A stretch of 64,000 bases of DNA from Methylomonas paludis (GTDB taxonomy: Bacteria; Pseudomonadota; Gammaproteobacteria; Methylococcales; Methylomonadaceae), in NCBI RefSeq assembly GCF_018734325.1, contig NZ_CP073754.1, positions 682,001 through 746,000 on the forward strand, in the 5' to 3' direction. Positions 1-9,684 of the stretch are shown here, one piece after another. Position 1 is the stretch's first letter; each line of letters begins with the position of its first letter. The notes beneath the pieces were generated by a model. That model made no database searches. It saw only the letters and a program-made list of their open reading frames with translations, and was not told the DNA's origin. Position numbers and translations under genes: made by a program.

Positions 1-142
1 GAACTAATGATTGGTGCCCGGTTGATTAAATCGTGAAAAAGCGGATTTATAAGCCAAACTGCCAATGAAATCAGGGAGGAATTTAAGGGGGAGTTGATGT
101 GGGATAGAAGTCGCTGACCCATTAGCCTAAGGCTGTCGAGAC

Positions 143-165
143 AAAAAAGCCCGCGCTTGGCGGGG
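143..165 (-). terminator. Rho-independent terminator after the DUF2442 gene
   Basis: Read on the minus strand, a CCCGC/GCGGG stem (150-154 with 160-164) with a 5-nt loop is followed by six T residues (143-148 as A on the plus strand). It lies 25 bp past the stop of the DUF2442 gene and fits as its terminator. Confidence 0.7.
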
Positions 166-189
166 TATATAAATCAACTAAGACTTAGA

Positions 190-609
190 CTATACAATGA
201 CAGGCTGATTGGTTCTACGTCGTCCACCGAGCTTGCCGTTTTCTCTAGCGGCTGCAACTTTAGCAGCAGTAGATGCTTTACCGCCTTTACGTCCTTGCTC
301 GACAAGCCACTGTTTAGAGCCTAAAAAGCCTTCGAGAAGAGCCGGTATGTAAATATCAGCATCCAGCTTGGGGAAGTGGATGCCAAGACCAGATGGTGTA
401 ACTTCAATATCGGTCAAATCAGCGGGGTGAGCATGCTCAAGCCCTTGGGCTGATTTTGGCGCAAAAGACAAATCCAAACCGGACGATAGCGCTATAACAA
501 TGCGAGAGATACGCCGGTCATATTTAACCGATACAATCGAAGGGAGAATTGCTTTTGCCTTTTTACCGCGTTGGTTCGCGGCCACAAATTCTTCTTTAGT
601 AATCGCCAT
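190..609 (-). CDS. DUF2442 domain protein
   Basis: A 139-residue protein of the DUF2442 family. Its N-terminal half has the short beta-rich DUF2442 core, and its C-terminus is basic (GKLGGRRRT). DUF2442 genes often sit directly after a DUF4160 gene, as here, in pairs that have been suggested to act as toxin-antitoxin modules; this is context, not proof. I chose the ATG at 609 (MAITKEEF) over the in-frame ATG at 651 because it overlaps the end of the upstream DUF4160 frame by 14 bp, as expected for translational coupling. The upstream partner is frameshifted, so the pair is probably not fully functional. The molecular function is unknown. Confidence 0.75.
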   Translation of the reverse strand: MAITKEEFVAANQRGKKAKAILPSIVSVKYDRRISRIVIALSSGLDLSFAPKSAQGLEHAHPADLTDIEVTPSGLGIHFPKLDADIYIPALLEGFLGSKQWLVEQGRKGGKASTAAKVAAARENGKLGGRRRTNQPVIV

Positions 610-846
610 GTATTTTTCTCCACTCGCCACACAGGGCGACTTTATGTTCAATTAAAGCTGCCAAAATGGCCGAAAGCTCTTTTTCATTGAATCCATAGTT
701 TTCTCTGAGTTTCACATTATTAACATCGCAAAGCAGCTTAAAAACAGCCTCATTGCCATTACCGATGACATGCACATGTGCGGGGGCCTGTGGTCGTTTG
801 GGTAGATGACGACACGCAGCCCGAATATTCTTAATACGGTTGGCAT
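596..846 (-). pseudogene. DUF4160 family gene with a frameshift
   Basis: Minus-strand translation from the ATG at 846 gives MPTVLRIFGLRVVIYPNDHR and then leaves frame at a run of five C (five G on the plus strand, about 782-786). A second frame continues with AHVHVIGNGNEAVFKLLCDV and ends KIHGDY at a stop at 598-596. Joined, the two halves match the DUF4160 pattern (N-terminal MPTVLR, then a HVHV motif). The shift lies exactly in a homopolymer, so it may be a true mutation, slippage or an assembly error. The gene precedes and overlaps the DUF2442 gene. Confidence 0.7.
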
Positions 847-882
847 ATTATAAGCTAAGTAGCTTGGGTTTATTAAGGTTTA

Positions 883-2579
883 CCTGAATCCGTGTTCCTT
901 TGGGTTTACGGGGTAGCCACTGCGTTTTTTACGCTTTTTTTAAAAAATAACGTTCCCCCATCACAGCTTAACTGCCGCCCATCAACCCCCTGACGGTAAA
1001 AATCCCACGTTTCTCCGGCTTTGCCGCTCTCCACGAGTGAAAAACCAGACATCCAGACAAGCAATCCTCTTCTCAATCCTGAGAATCAGCTCAAACCTTG
1101 CGTTTCCGTTTCTGTTTCCCAGGATTATCCCGATGCAAAGCCAGGCTGTACCACCAATCGCTCCTGCAAAAAAGCGAATACTTTAGCGACTGGCGAATCG
1201 TGCCCCAAATCAAGCCACCATTGCCGGGCCTTATGGATGACCTGAGCGGCTCGATACATGACTTCTTGCAGCACGGTTCGTAACCGCCGACGTTTTGCAG
1301 GATGGCGTATCGGTGCCAAGTGACCCGTCAAGCCCAGTTGACCAATCAGCCGCAAGCAGTTATAGGCCAGCATGCCCATTCTCAACAGGCAGTCGTTGGT
1401 CTCAAACTTACCTGAGGGTAACCGCTCCAAATCCAGGTCGGTTTTGAATTCCGAATGGAATTGCTCATGTGTACCGTGATCGCGATAGCGTTCAATGACC
1501 ATTTCCTCCGCTTCCTCCAGACTTGTCCACCAACCTTCCAGTTCTACCTCCGGCAACAACAGCATCTGTCCATGTTTATTCGTGGTGCGCTCAATGACCC
1601 GTATGACCAGTCTGAAATGACGAATCTGTTTTTTCCAGGCGCGTTCTACGATCAACGTCATTAACGCTTCCCGTTTACCGGGTCGTTTTTCAACAAAGGC
1701 TCCGGCTGCTTGTGCTTTTTCGACCCAAGCTGTTTTGTCCTGTTTTCTGGGATTCCATTTGACCAAGTAGTCAAAGCACCGATCCATAGCCGCCCAGCGC
1801 ACTTTCTCATCGGCGATGGCAAACAACAGCTTGGCGCTATCAAACCCTGAATCTTTGCGAAGCAGTACCGGTAAAGTCGGTGCAACCAAACGCTCAACGC
1901 GAGGAAATAGCCGCTCTAAAAAATAATCAATCTCCAGCGATGAATGCCAGCGACCGGGGCGTAACTCCAAGCCGACACACCAGCCCTCATTGCCTATATA
2001 CGCCGCAACCGGCGTATAACCATCCACACCTTGATAGGTTCGGCTGACCTCTTCCTTCTTGGTGCCACTCTGATCCATGACGAAGGTATCCAAATCCAGG
2101 CAGACGTAACCTTTATGGGGTGTGATCGGGGCTTGTATTCGCTCAATGAGTCGAATCGAACATTCGTCCAACGGTTCCAGTAGCTTACCGCTGATACGAT
2201 CAAGCCGTTGCCGCAGCCAGACACTGCCAGGAACCTTGCGTACATCCAATGCTTTCTTGAAAAAACGATCCTCACGAAACGGTTCAACTGCTTCGAAATC
2301 GCTTTTGCCTATACATAACAGACCGACCATCGTTTTCAATAAATCAGAGGTCTTAATCCCTTGGGATACCGGAATTTGTCCATCCACCACCGCTTCGACA
2401 TTGATGGCTTCCAGGCATTGGCCGATTAACGACAGCCCGGCATAGGAAGTCAGTTCCTTCTTGGATTCTTTTAGCTTAAAACGTGCCATAATCAAATTGG
2501 GTGAACACAGAAAGTCTATATTATACCTTATTTATCATTGGCTTATGCGTTATTATGCGAGCCTGAACACGGATTCAGG
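883..2579 (-). mobile_element. IS1380-type element, copy 1
   Basis: An intact 1697-bp insertion sequence. Both ends carry the 15-bp inverted repeat CCTGAATCCGTGTTC, and a 5-bp target duplication GTTTA flanks it (878-882 and 2580-2584). It holds one transposase gene on the minus strand. The copy at 58846-60542 has the same length, and its transposase translation is identical throughout. The element at 2648-4340 has the same ends but a diverged transposase. Confidence 0.93.
1125..2489 (-). CDS. IS1380-type transposase (copy 1)
   Basis: A 454-residue DDE transposase. Visible acidic motif candidates are D in CLDLDTFVMDQSG, D in LLRKDSGFDSA and E in HEQFHSEFKTD, in the order usual for IS1380/IS4-like enzymes. 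The length is normal for IS1380 transposases. The start is the ATG at 2489 (MARFKLKESKK); a TTG two codons upstream is also in frame. The gene fills the element except for about 240 bp behind the stop and 90 bp before the start. The translation matches the transposase at 59088-60452 along its whole length, which points to recent transposition. Confidence 0.93.
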   Translation of the reverse strand: MARFKLKESKKELTSYAGLSLIGQCLEAINVEAVVDGQIPVSQGIKTSDLLKTMVGLLCIGKSDFEAVEPFREDRFFKKALDVRKVPGSVWLRQRLDRISGKLLEPLDECSIRLIERIQAPITPHKGYVCLDLDTFVMDQSGTKKEEVSRTYQGVDGYTPVAAYIGNEGWCVGLELRPGRWHSSLEIDYFLERLFPRVERLVAPTLPVLLRKDSGFDSAKLLFAIADEKVRWAAMDRCFDYLVKWNPRKQDKTAWVEKAQAAGAFVEKRPGKREALMTLIVERAWKKQIRHFRLVIRVIERTTNKHGQMLLLPEVELEGWWTSLEEAEEMVIERYRDHGTHEQFHSEFKTDLDLERLPSGKFETNDCLLRMGMLAYNCLRLIGQLGLTGHLAPIRHPAKRRRLRTVLQEVMYRAAQVIHKARQWWLDLGHDSPVAKVFAFLQERLVVQPGFASG

Positions 2580-2647
2580 GTTTACCTTTGCGTCAAATAT
2601 ACAAGATTATTAATATTTTCATGTTTACTCAGTTTTTAAAAAAATAA
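2580..2647. other. 68-bp strip between two IS elements
   Basis: This AT-rich strip is all that remains of host sequence between IS copies 1 and 2. It starts with the GTTTA duplication of copy 1 and ends with the AATAA duplication of copy 2 (2643-2647). No gene is visible. Confidence 0.7.
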
Positions 2648-4340
2648 CCTGAATCCGTGTTCGTTTTTTTTATAAATAGTCATAAGTCAATGATAAAAAA
2701 GGTATAATATAGTTTTTCTATAGTCACCCGTTTTGATTATGGCACGTTTTAAGCTTAAAGAATCCAAAAAGGAACTTACCTCCTATGCCGGACTATCCTT
2801 GATCGGCCAGTGCCTGGAAGCGGTCAATGTCGAAGTGATGGTGGACGGTAGAATACCTGTTTCACAGGGTATCAAAACCTCGGATTTAGTCAAAACCACT
2901 GTTGGCCTTTTAAGTATAGGCAAAAGCGACTTCGAGGCTGTTGAGCCGTTTCGTGAAGATCGTTTTTTCAAGAAGGCATTGGATGTACGTAAGGTTCCCG
3001 GCAGCGTGTGGCTGCGGCAACGTCTTGATCGTGTCAGCGGCAGCCTGCTGGAGCCGGTGGATGATCTATCGATACGACTCATCGAACGAACAGAAGCCCC
3101 AATTACGCCGCATAAAGGCTACGTCTGTCTGGACATGGACACCTTCGTCATGGATCAGAGCGGTACCAAGAAGGAAGAGGTGAGTCGAACCTATCAGGGA
3201 GTGGATGGCTATACGCCTGTCGCGGCTTATTTGGGCAATGAAGGCTGGTGTATAGGATTGGAACTGCGTCCAGGCCGCTGGCATTCATCGCTGGAGATTG
3301 ATTATTTTCTAGAAAGGCTGTTTCCTCGAGTTGAGCGCTTGGTTGCACCGGGTTTGCCGTTGTTATTACGCAAAGACTCAGGGTTTGATAGCGCCAAACT
3401 GTTATTTACGGTTGCGGCTGAGAAAGAACGCTGGGCAGCCATGAACAGGCGCTTTGAATACTTGATCAAGTGGAATCCAAGACGGCAAGATAAGACATCC
3501 TGGTTAGAAAAAGCGGAAGCGGCCGGCGCCTTTGTTGAAAAACGCCCCGGTAAACGGGAAGCGTTAATGACACTGACGGTGGAACGTGCTTGGAAAAAAC
3601 AGACTCGCCCCTTCAGACTGGTCGTGCGGATCATTGAACGCACGAGCAATAAGCACGGCCAGATGCTATTACTGCCGGACATTCAACTGGAAGGCTGGTG
3701 GACGAGTCTGGAGGAACCCGAAGAAACCGTCATTGAACGCTACCGCGACCACGGCACCCATGAACAATTTCATTCGGAATTCAAAACTGACCTGGATATG
3801 GAACGCTTACCATCTGGAAAGTTTGAGACCAACGACTGTCTATTGAGAATGGGTATGTTTGCCTATAATTGCTTGCGACTGATTGGTCAACTGGGCTTGA
3901 CTGGCGACTTGGCGCCAATACGTCATCCGGCAAAACGACGGCGGTTACGAACGGTGCTGCAAGAAGTCATGTATCGAGCAGCCCAGGTGATCCACAAAGC
4001 CCGGCAATGGTGGCTGGACTTAGGGTGCGCCTCACCCGTGGCAAAAGTATTCGCTTATTTACAAGAGCGATTGGTGGTGCAGCCTGGCTTTGCATCAGGA
4101 TAAGCGGCGCGAAAGCTGAGATGCTGGTTACGAGCTGATTCTCCGGGTAGAGAAGAAGATTGCTTGTCTTGGCGTCAGGTTTTTCATCTGGCGATGCCGG
4201 CAATACCATGGAAACGATTGATTTTTGCGACTGAGGGCTTGATGAACGGCAGTTAAATTTCGATTGGTGGTAGATTTTTTTAAAAAACGCGTCTGAAACG
4301 CGACTGCCCTCACTTAAACCGAAAGGAACACGGATTCAGG
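2648..4340 (+). mobile_element. IS1380-type element, copy 2 (diverged isoform)
   Basis: A 1693-bp insertion sequence with the same 15-bp terminal inverted repeats as copy 1 and a 5-bp duplication AATAA (2643-2647 and 4341-4345). Its transposase differs from copies 1 and 3 at many positions spread over the protein, so it is a separate isoform that has coexisted with them. It lies in opposite orientation to copy 1. Confidence 0.92.
2739..4103 (+). CDS. IS1380-type transposase (copy 2, diverged)
   Basis: A 454-residue DDE transposase that aligns with the copy 1 protein without gaps but carries scattered substitutions, for example EAVNVEVMVDGRIP instead of EAINVEAVVDGQIP. The same acidic motif candidates are kept (LDMDTFVMDQSG, LLRKDSGFDS, HEQFHSEFKTD), so it may be active. 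Start at the ATG at 2739. About 237 bp of non-coding sequence follow before the right end of the element. Confidence 0.93.
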   Translation: MARFKLKESKKELTSYAGLSLIGQCLEAVNVEVMVDGRIPVSQGIKTSDLVKTTVGLLSIGKSDFEAVEPFREDRFFKKALDVRKVPGSVWLRQRLDRVSGSLLEPVDDLSIRLIERTEAPITPHKGYVCLDMDTFVMDQSGTKKEEVSRTYQGVDGYTPVAAYLGNEGWCIGLELRPGRWHSSLEIDYFLERLFPRVERLVAPGLPLLLRKDSGFDSAKLLFTVAAEKERWAAMNRRFEYLIKWNPRRQDKTSWLEKAEAAGAFVEKRPGKREALMTLTVERAWKKQTRPFRLVVRIIERTSNKHGQMLLLPDIQLEGWWTSLEEPEETVIERYRDHGTHEQFHSEFKTDLDMERLPSGKFETNDCLLRMGMFAYNCLRLIGQLGLTGDLAPIRHPAKRRRLRTVLQEVMYRAAQVIHKARQWWLDLGCASPVAKVFAYLQERLVVQPGFASG

Positions 4341-4395
4341 AATAAGGTAATTATTCACCGGATTCAAAGGTAGGCACTGTAGCCATTTTTGCTTT

Positions 4396-5013
4396 TCAGG
4401 CTTTGACCAAGCCCCGCCGCCAATACCAAACCCGCATCCCCAGCAACATCGTCAGTAGCCCGGCAAACACCAGCGGTTCGCTGATATCTTTTTTTACCAG
4501 CCAGATAAAATGGATTACCCCGGCGATACTGATGGGGTAAATCAGGCGATGCAGCCAGCGCCAGCGTTGCCCGCCCAGGCGGCGGATCAAGGCGGTGTTG
4601 GAGGTAATCGCCAGCGGAATCAGCAGTACAAATGCACCAAAGCCTATGGTGATGTAAGGGCGTTTGATAATATCGGCAGCGATGGCAGACCAATCGAAAA
4701 ACTGGTCCAACACCAGATAGGTAGCAAAATGCAGGCTGGCGTAGAAAAACGCAAACAGCCCCAGCATGCGGCGCATCCGGCCCGGCCATTGCCAGCGCGT
4801 TAAGCGCCGCAACGGTGTGGTGGTTAAGGTCAGCAGTAAAAAACTCAGCGCCCAGAAGCCGGTGTTGTGAGTTATTTTTTCAATTGGATTCGCCCCCAGA
4901 TTGTCATGCCAGGCTCTCAGCAGCAATCGGGTAAGCGGCAGCAAAGCCAAACTGAATATCAGCAGTTTCAGCCAGTCCAGAGATTTGACAGGTTTAGTCC
5001 GGCGTGCCATCAA
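4396..5013 (-). CDS. msrQ: Heme membrane subunit MsrQ
   Basis: A 205-residue inner-membrane b-type cytochrome of the ferric-reductase-like family. It passes electrons from the quinone pool or flavin reductase to MsrP, which repairs oxidised methionines in periplasmic proteins. Several hydrophobic segments are evident, and heme-ligand histidine candidates sit in them ([28 protein letters not shown]). The order msrP then msrQ with a 4-bp ATGA overlap (5010-5013) matches the usual operon. The N-terminus [14 protein letters not shown] is positively charged, which suits the cytoplasmic side. Confidence 0.9.
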   Translation of the reverse strand: MMARRTKPVKSLDWLKLLIFSLALLPLTRLLLRAWHDNLGANPIEKITHNTGFWALSFLLLTLTTTPLRRLTRWQWPGRMRRMLGLFAFFYASLHFATYLVLDQFFDWSAIAADIIKRPYITIGFGAFVLLIPLAITSNTALIRRLGGQRWRWLHRLIYPISIAGVIHFIWLVKKDISEPLVFAGLLTMLLGMRVWYWRRGLVKA

Positions 5014-5942
5014 AAATACTTGCTCAGGTCCATGCCGGTGTACATTGCTGCAACCTGTTCCGCATAGCCGTTAAACGGCAGGGTAGGGCGTTTCAAAAAT
5101 TCACCGATGCGGCGTTCTCGGGCCTGACTCCAGCGCGGATGATCTACCGCCGGATTCACATTGGCGTAAAACCCGTATTCATTCGGCCCGGCTTTCATCC
5201 AGGCCGTTTGCGGTTGCTGGCTGACCAGGCGGATGTTGACCAGGGCTTTGGCGCTTTTGAAGCCGTATTTCCACGGCACCACAATTCGTACCGGTGCGCC
5301 GTTTTGATTGCTGAGCATTTCCCCGTAAATGCCAAAGGTCAACAATGTCAACGGGTGCATGGCTTCATCCAGGCGCAAGCCTTCCCGGTACGGCCAGTCC
5401 AGCACTGGGTTCTTTTGTCCCGGCATTTGTTTGGGGTCGTATAAACTGGTGAATTCCACATATTTGGCATTACTGTTCGGTTCGGCTTTTTTTAGTAACG
5501 TAGCCAGGGAATAACCCAGCCAGGGTACTACCATAGACCAGGTTTCCACACAGCGCAGCCGGTAAACCCGCTCTTCCAGTGTGGCCAGTTTTATCAATTC
5601 GTCTATATCCAAAGTCAGCGGTTTGTTGACTTCACCATCAATGGTGACTGTCCAGGGGCGGGTGGATAGCGCCTGGCTGCGTACTGCCGGCGACTCTTTG
5701 TCGGTGCCGAATTCGTAATAATTGTTGTAATGACGGATGTCTTCCAATGGAGTCAGCTTCTCGGTTTGGTCACGCAAGGCGGCATCGTTAAAATTCAGCT
5801 TGTCCAGACTATAGGCGTTTCCAACAAACAAGGCCGAAACCGAGGCGGCCAAACTGCGCTGCATAAAATGGCGGCGCTGAAAAAAAACTTCTGCCGGGGT
5901 GATTTCGGCGGCAGGTATTGTCTGGCTTATCCGGGATTTCAT
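5010..5942 (-). CDS. msrP: Periplasmic methionine sulfoxide reductase MsrP
   Basis: A 310-residue molybdopterin enzyme of the sulfite-oxidase fold that reduces protein-bound methionine sulfoxide in the periplasm. A twin-arginine signal is visible near residues 23-45 (QRRHFMQRS followed by a small hydrophobic stretch and NAYS). The cysteine in YRLRCVETW is the expected molybdenum ligand. The C-terminal part has the conserved PWKYGFKS region. The length is close to that of E. coli MsrP. It is the first gene of the msrP-msrQ pair and overlaps msrQ by 4 bp. Confidence 0.92.
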   Translation of the reverse strand: MKSRISQTIPAAEITPAEVFFQRRHFMQRSLAASVSALFVGNAYSLDKLNFNDAALRDQTEKLTPLEDIRHYNNYYEFGTDKESPAVRSQALSTRPWTVTIDGEVNKPLTLDIDELIKLATLEERVYRLRCVETWSMVVPWLGYSLATLLKKAEPNSNAKYVEFTSLYDPKQMPGQKNPVLDWPYREGLRLDEAMHPLTLLTFGIYGEMLSNQNGAPVRIVVPWKYGFKSAKALVNIRLVSQQPQTAWMKAGPNEYGFYANVNPAVDHPRWSQARERRIGEFLKRPTLPFNGYAEQVAAMYTGMDLSKYF

Positions 5943-6083
5943 CAGGTAATTTAAGCAATTATAGTTGTGAGTAAATGCCGGGGCTAATTTGCCGCTCCGG
6001 TGCTTTGCAAATAGATGGATTTCGCCATAAAAAATTCCCCGGTACAGAAACTAATTTTACGGCTTAGTCTGGCAAGTCAAGCA

Positions 6084-6102
6084 CTGCGGCATCATGCCGC
6101 AG
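6084..6102. repeat. Perfect 9-bp palindrome
   Basis: CTGCGGCAT and ATGCCGCAG are separated by one base. It sits in the 281-bp gap between the divergent msrP and prsT genes. It could be an operator or a small hairpin; no T-rich tail is attached that would make it a good terminator. Confidence 0.4.
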
Positions 6103-6223
6103 TTTGTTGTCGGCTGAGTGGCATGGAAAGGTAGACTGTGCCTAAGGTAAATGGGATAAAATAGCTAAGTAGGAAAAATAGTTCAATAAACATAACCCAA
6201 ACTTAAGCAGTATTGAGATTTAC

Positions 6224-8623
6224 ATGAAAATTAAACAAACGATTCTAAGAAACTTGGGCATAGTTGTGCTGGTCACTGGTTTAGTGGCTTGTGACAGCGC
6301 GGAAGAGCGTAAAGAAAAATATAAGGAAGAAGGTAAAGAATATCTGGCATCCGGCGATTACGACAAAGCGGTTCTGGCCTTTAAAAATGTACTACAGATT
6401 GATCCTAAAGACTGGGAAAATCATTATCTGATAGGCGAAGTATTAAGCAAACAAGGCAAAATTGAAGGCGCATTCCGGGAGTATTCAGGGGTAGTAAGCC
6501 AGGATGAAAATCATGTGATGGCACGGGTAAGGGTAGGACAATTGTTATTGTTAAACCGCGATTTACCAGGCGCCATCAAAATGGTAGACGAAGCGTTGGC
6601 CAAACAGCCGGACAATCTGGAAGCTCTGGTACTTAAAGCCGGTACCGAAGCGGCCTCCAATAATAGCGATGCGGCCATTACCACCATTGAAAAAGCTTTG
6701 CGGATTAGCCCTAATGATGTGTCCGCTACTTTGATGCTGGCTTCTATTTATGTCAGAACCGACCGCTTGGATAAAGCCATTAACTTGCTGCAAGCGGCTT
6801 TGGAAAAACAAGCCGATAATATCCCCCTGCATTCTATGTTAGTAGGTTTGTATGGCCGTAACCATCAGCTTGCCGATGCCGAAAATGAATTGGTAAACAT
6901 AGTTAAATTAAAGCCTAAAGAATTGCAATACCATAAAAATCTGGCTTTGTTTCAGTTAGCTAATAATCAACCCGATAAAGCTGAGGCCAGCTTACGGGCT
7001 GCCGTGGAAGAACTGCCGGATAGTGATGCCGCCAAAGCTTTGCTCGTGGATTTTCTGGTGGAAAAACGCAGCCCGGATATTGCTATCGCCGAGTTGTTGC
7101 CGATGATAGAAAAAAAACCGGAAGCGTATGAGCTGAAATTTAAACTGGTTAATGTTCAGTTGGCCAAAAAAGATGTGGATGGCGCCGAAGCTACATTAAA
7201 AGAAATTGCGGAACAGGATAAACACGGGCCTAGTGGAATTACTGCACGCAATAAATTGGCCACCATGTATTCACAAAGCCGACGTGTTGATGAAGCCAAA
7301 GTGCTGATCAAAGAAGTGCTGGAAGCCAATCCACGCGATACTGAAGCCTTGAATCTGCGCGGACAATTCAGTTTGGCTGAAAATAAAATACCGGAAGCGA
7401 TTTCTGATTTTCGTTCCGTGTTAGTCGATCAGCCCAATAATGTGGGTGTGTTGAAAATGCTGGCTGCAGCCCATCTGCGCAATAATGAAGAATCCCTGGC
7501 CCGTGAGAACATGGAAAAGGTGGTGGCATTAAAACCGAATGATGAAGTGGCTCGACTGGATTTATCCAGCCTGTTATTAAAAGCTGGGCAAAAAGAGCAA
7601 GCCAGACAGCAAATTGAGGGTTTGATAAAAGAAAATCCCAAAAGCATTAAAGGTTTGGAAGCCTTATTCAAATTTTATATTGTCGATAAGCAATGGGATA
7701 AGGCGCAGGAAACAGCTAAACGGGTTGAACAGCTGGATAGCAAAGATCCTACTGGTAATTATATGTCCGGTCTGGGTTATCAAGCGGCCAATAAACTGGA
7801 AGCGGCTGTCGAATCTTTTCAACAGGCAGTTGCTAAAAAACCTGATGCTATTGAACCACTGAATGAATTGATCAAAACCTATATGGTTTTAAAGCAGGAT
7901 GATAAGGCTATCGCCAAGTTGCAGCAGGTGGTCAAGCAGCAGCCCGATCATATTATCGCCTACAATTTATTGGGCGGTGTGTATTTGAGCGAGCAAAAAT
8001 ACGCGGAAGCGCGTAACGCATTTTTGAAAGCTCAGGAAGTCAAACCAGACTGGTATGTCACTTACCGGAGTTTGGCCTTGATTGAATTGAGCCAAAAAAA
8101 CCGTGCTGAAGCAATCAATATCCTTAAACAGGGTATCAGTAAAACCAAAGGTTCATTGGAACTGGTAGTGGATCTGGCGCGTTTGTATCAGGCGGAAGGC
8201 GATCACACCAAGGTATTGGCTTTGTATGAAGAATCATATAAAGCCCACCCTGATTCGGTGCTGGCAATTAATAATCTGGCCAGCTATATTTCCGATTATG
8301 CCGCCACTCCGGAAAATCTGGAACGCGCCGCCAAATTGGCCGAGCCGTTGTTAAAAATCAATAATGCCAGCCTGATAGACACGGTGGGCTGGATTGCCTA
8401 CAAACAGGGTAATTTAGCTAAAGCCAAAGAAGACATTATCAAAGCTTTGGAACTGGAGCCAAATTCACCAATCAGCCATTATCATTTAGGTATGGTATTG
8501 TATAAATTGAATGATAACAGCAAGGCAGCCGAGCATCTGCAAAAATCAGTCGATGCCAAACTGCTGTTCGAAGGCCTGGAAGAAGCCAAAGAAGTGCTGA
8601 AAAAAATCCAAAACGGCAAATAA
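6224..8623 (+). CDS. prsT: PEP-CTERM system TPR lipoprotein (PrsT-like)
   Basis: A 799-residue protein built almost entirely of TPR helical repeats. The first 23 residues form a lipoprotein signal ending in the lipobox LVAC, so the mature protein is likely anchored to a membrane by its cysteine. Its length, lipobox and continuous TPR array match the PrsT family linked to the XrtA/PEP-CTERM exosortase and exopolysaccharide systems of methylotrophs and other Proteobacteria. No exosortase or polysaccharide genes lie next to it here, so this assignment rests on family resemblance. A strong hairpin follows it. Another TPR lipoprotein of unknown function is the alternative. Confidence 0.75.
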   Translation: MKIKQTILRNLGIVVLVTGLVACDSAEERKEKYKEEGKEYLASGDYDKAVLAFKNVLQIDPKDWENHYLIGEVLSKQGKIEGAFREYSGVVSQDENHVMARVRVGQLLLLNRDLPGAIKMVDEALAKQPDNLEALVLKAGTEAASNNSDAAITTIEKALRISPNDVSATLMLASIYVRTDRLDKAINLLQAALEKQADNIPLHSMLVGLYGRNHQLADAENELVNIVKLKPKELQYHKNLALFQLANNQPDKAEASLRAAVEELPDSDAAKALLVDFLVEKRSPDIAIAELLPMIEKKPEAYELKFKLVNVQLAKKDVDGAEATLKEIAEQDKHGPSGITARNKLATMYSQSRRVDEAKVLIKEVLEANPRDTEALNLRGQFSLAENKIPEAISDFRSVLVDQPNNVGVLKMLAAAHLRNNEESLARENMEKVVALKPNDEVARLDLSSLLLKAGQKEQARQQIEGLIKENPKSIKGLEALFKFYIVDKQWDKAQETAKRVEQLDSKDPTGNYMSGLGYQAANKLEAAVESFQQAVAKKPDAIEPLNELIKTYMVLKQDDKAIAKLQQVVKQQPDHIIAYNLLGGVYLSEQKYAEARNAFLKAQEVKPDWYVTYRSLALIELSQKNRAEAINILKQGISKTKGSLELVVDLARLYQAEGDHTKVLALYEESYKAHPDSVLAINNLASYISDYAATPENLERAAKLAEPLLKINNASLIDTVGWIAYKQGNLAKAKEDIIKALELEPNSPISHYHLGMVLYKLNDNSKAAEHLQKSVDAKLLFEGLEEAKEVLKKIQNGK

Positions 8624-8634
8624 CAGCCGACCCA

Positions 8635-8674
8635 CCACCCTGCCGGGCTACCCAGTTGTAGCCCGGCAGGGTGG
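8635..8674 (+). terminator. Strong hairpin after prsT
   Basis: A perfect 17-bp stem (8635-8651 with 8658-8674) with a 6-nt loop lies 11 bp past the prsT stop codon. Only a short T-rich tail (TTT) follows, but stem strength and position support a terminator. Confidence 0.75.
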
Positions 8675-8772
8675 TTTACCGTTTCTGCAAAGCCGGAAGT
8701 CCCGGTTAATTTATTCAATCTAGTCTGAAGCTTGCATCGCAAGCGCAGCTGTACAGCTATCCATAAAAATCA

Positions 8773-9672
8773 ATGCAAATTCAGTGGTACCCCGGTCATA
8801 TGCACAAGGCCAATAAAGAGATCAAATCCAGTTTGCCGGATGTTGATTTATTGATCGAAGTGTTGGATGCCCGTATTCCGTTCAGCAGTCAAAATCCGCT
8901 GTTGGCGAAGTTGCGCGGTGACAAGCCCACCATCCGGGTGTTAACCAAAACCGATCTGGCCGACCCAGCCATTACCCGCTTATGGCAAGATTTTCTGGAG
9001 CAGGAGCAAGCTGTCAAAACCTTGGCGGTTACCACCAAGCACCCCGACAAGATTCGCCAGATTCTGGATTTATGTGCCCGCATGTTACCGGAAAAAGCGG
9101 CGGCCAATAAGGTGATCCGCACTATGATCGTCGGCATCCCTAATGTCGGTAAATCCACCATCATCAATGTATTGGCCGGTCGCATCATCGCTAAAACCGG
9201 TAATGAGCCGGCAGTCACCAAACAGCAGCAACGCATTAATCTGAAAAACAATATTGTGTTATCGGATACGCCCGGCGTGTTATGGCCCAATCTGGAAAGC
9301 CCTTATTGCGGTTATCGGCTGGCGGTTACCTCGGCGATTAAGGATACTGCGTTTCAATATGATGATATCGCCTTGTTTGCGCTGGAATATTTGTTAAAAA
9401 ATTATCCGGATCAGTTGCAACAGCGTTATCAATTGCCGGAATTGGCGAGAGAACCCTTAACCGTGCTGGAGGCAATTGGCTTAAAACGCGGCTGTTTGCG
9501 TGCCGGTCGTCAGATTGATCTAAACAAGGCGGCCAAATTGTTTTTGACCGAATTAAGAGCGGGTGGACTAGGGTCTATTAGTCTGGAAACCCCGGAAATG
9601 ATAGTTGTGGAATTAATGGAGCTGGCGACAACCCGCGAAGAAAAAGCGGCCAGAAAGGCCGCCCGGAAATGA
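8773..9672 (+). CDS. ylqF: Ribosome biogenesis GTPase, YlqF/RbgA type
   Basis: A 299-residue circularly permuted GTPase. The G motifs occur in permuted order: the G4-like TKTDLAD (about 57-63), then the P-loop GIPNVGKST (about 121-129), then DTPG (about 166-169). The N-terminus IQWYPGHMHKA is the family signature. In Bacillus RbgA acts in late assembly of the large ribosomal subunit; the same role is inferred here. It starts 149 bp after prsT behind a terminator and is probably transcribed separately. It ends head-to-head with nadA on the other strand. Confidence 0.9.
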   Translation: MQIQWYPGHMHKANKEIKSSLPDVDLLIEVLDARIPFSSQNPLLAKLRGDKPTIRVLTKTDLADPAITRLWQDFLEQEQAVKTLAVTTKHPDKIRQILDLCARMLPEKAAANKVIRTMIVGIPNVGKSTIINVLAGRIIAKTGNEPAVTKQQQRINLKNNIVLSDTPGVLWPNLESPYCGYRLAVTSAIKDTAFQYDDIALFALEYLLKNYPDQLQQRYQLPELAREPLTVLEAIGLKRGCLRAGRQIDLNKAAKLFLTELRAGGLGSISLETPEMIVVELMELATTREEKAARKAARK

Positions 9673-9684
9673 GTGTATAAGCTG

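Noticed and set aside
2350-2362. GTCTTAATCCCTT, the first 13 bases of the CRISPR repeat, also occurs inside the IS transposase (also at 60313-60325).
   Set aside because: It lies in conserved coding sequence (KTSDLL region, opposite strand) and the match stops after 13 bases. No second repeat is near. Chance is the simplest reading.
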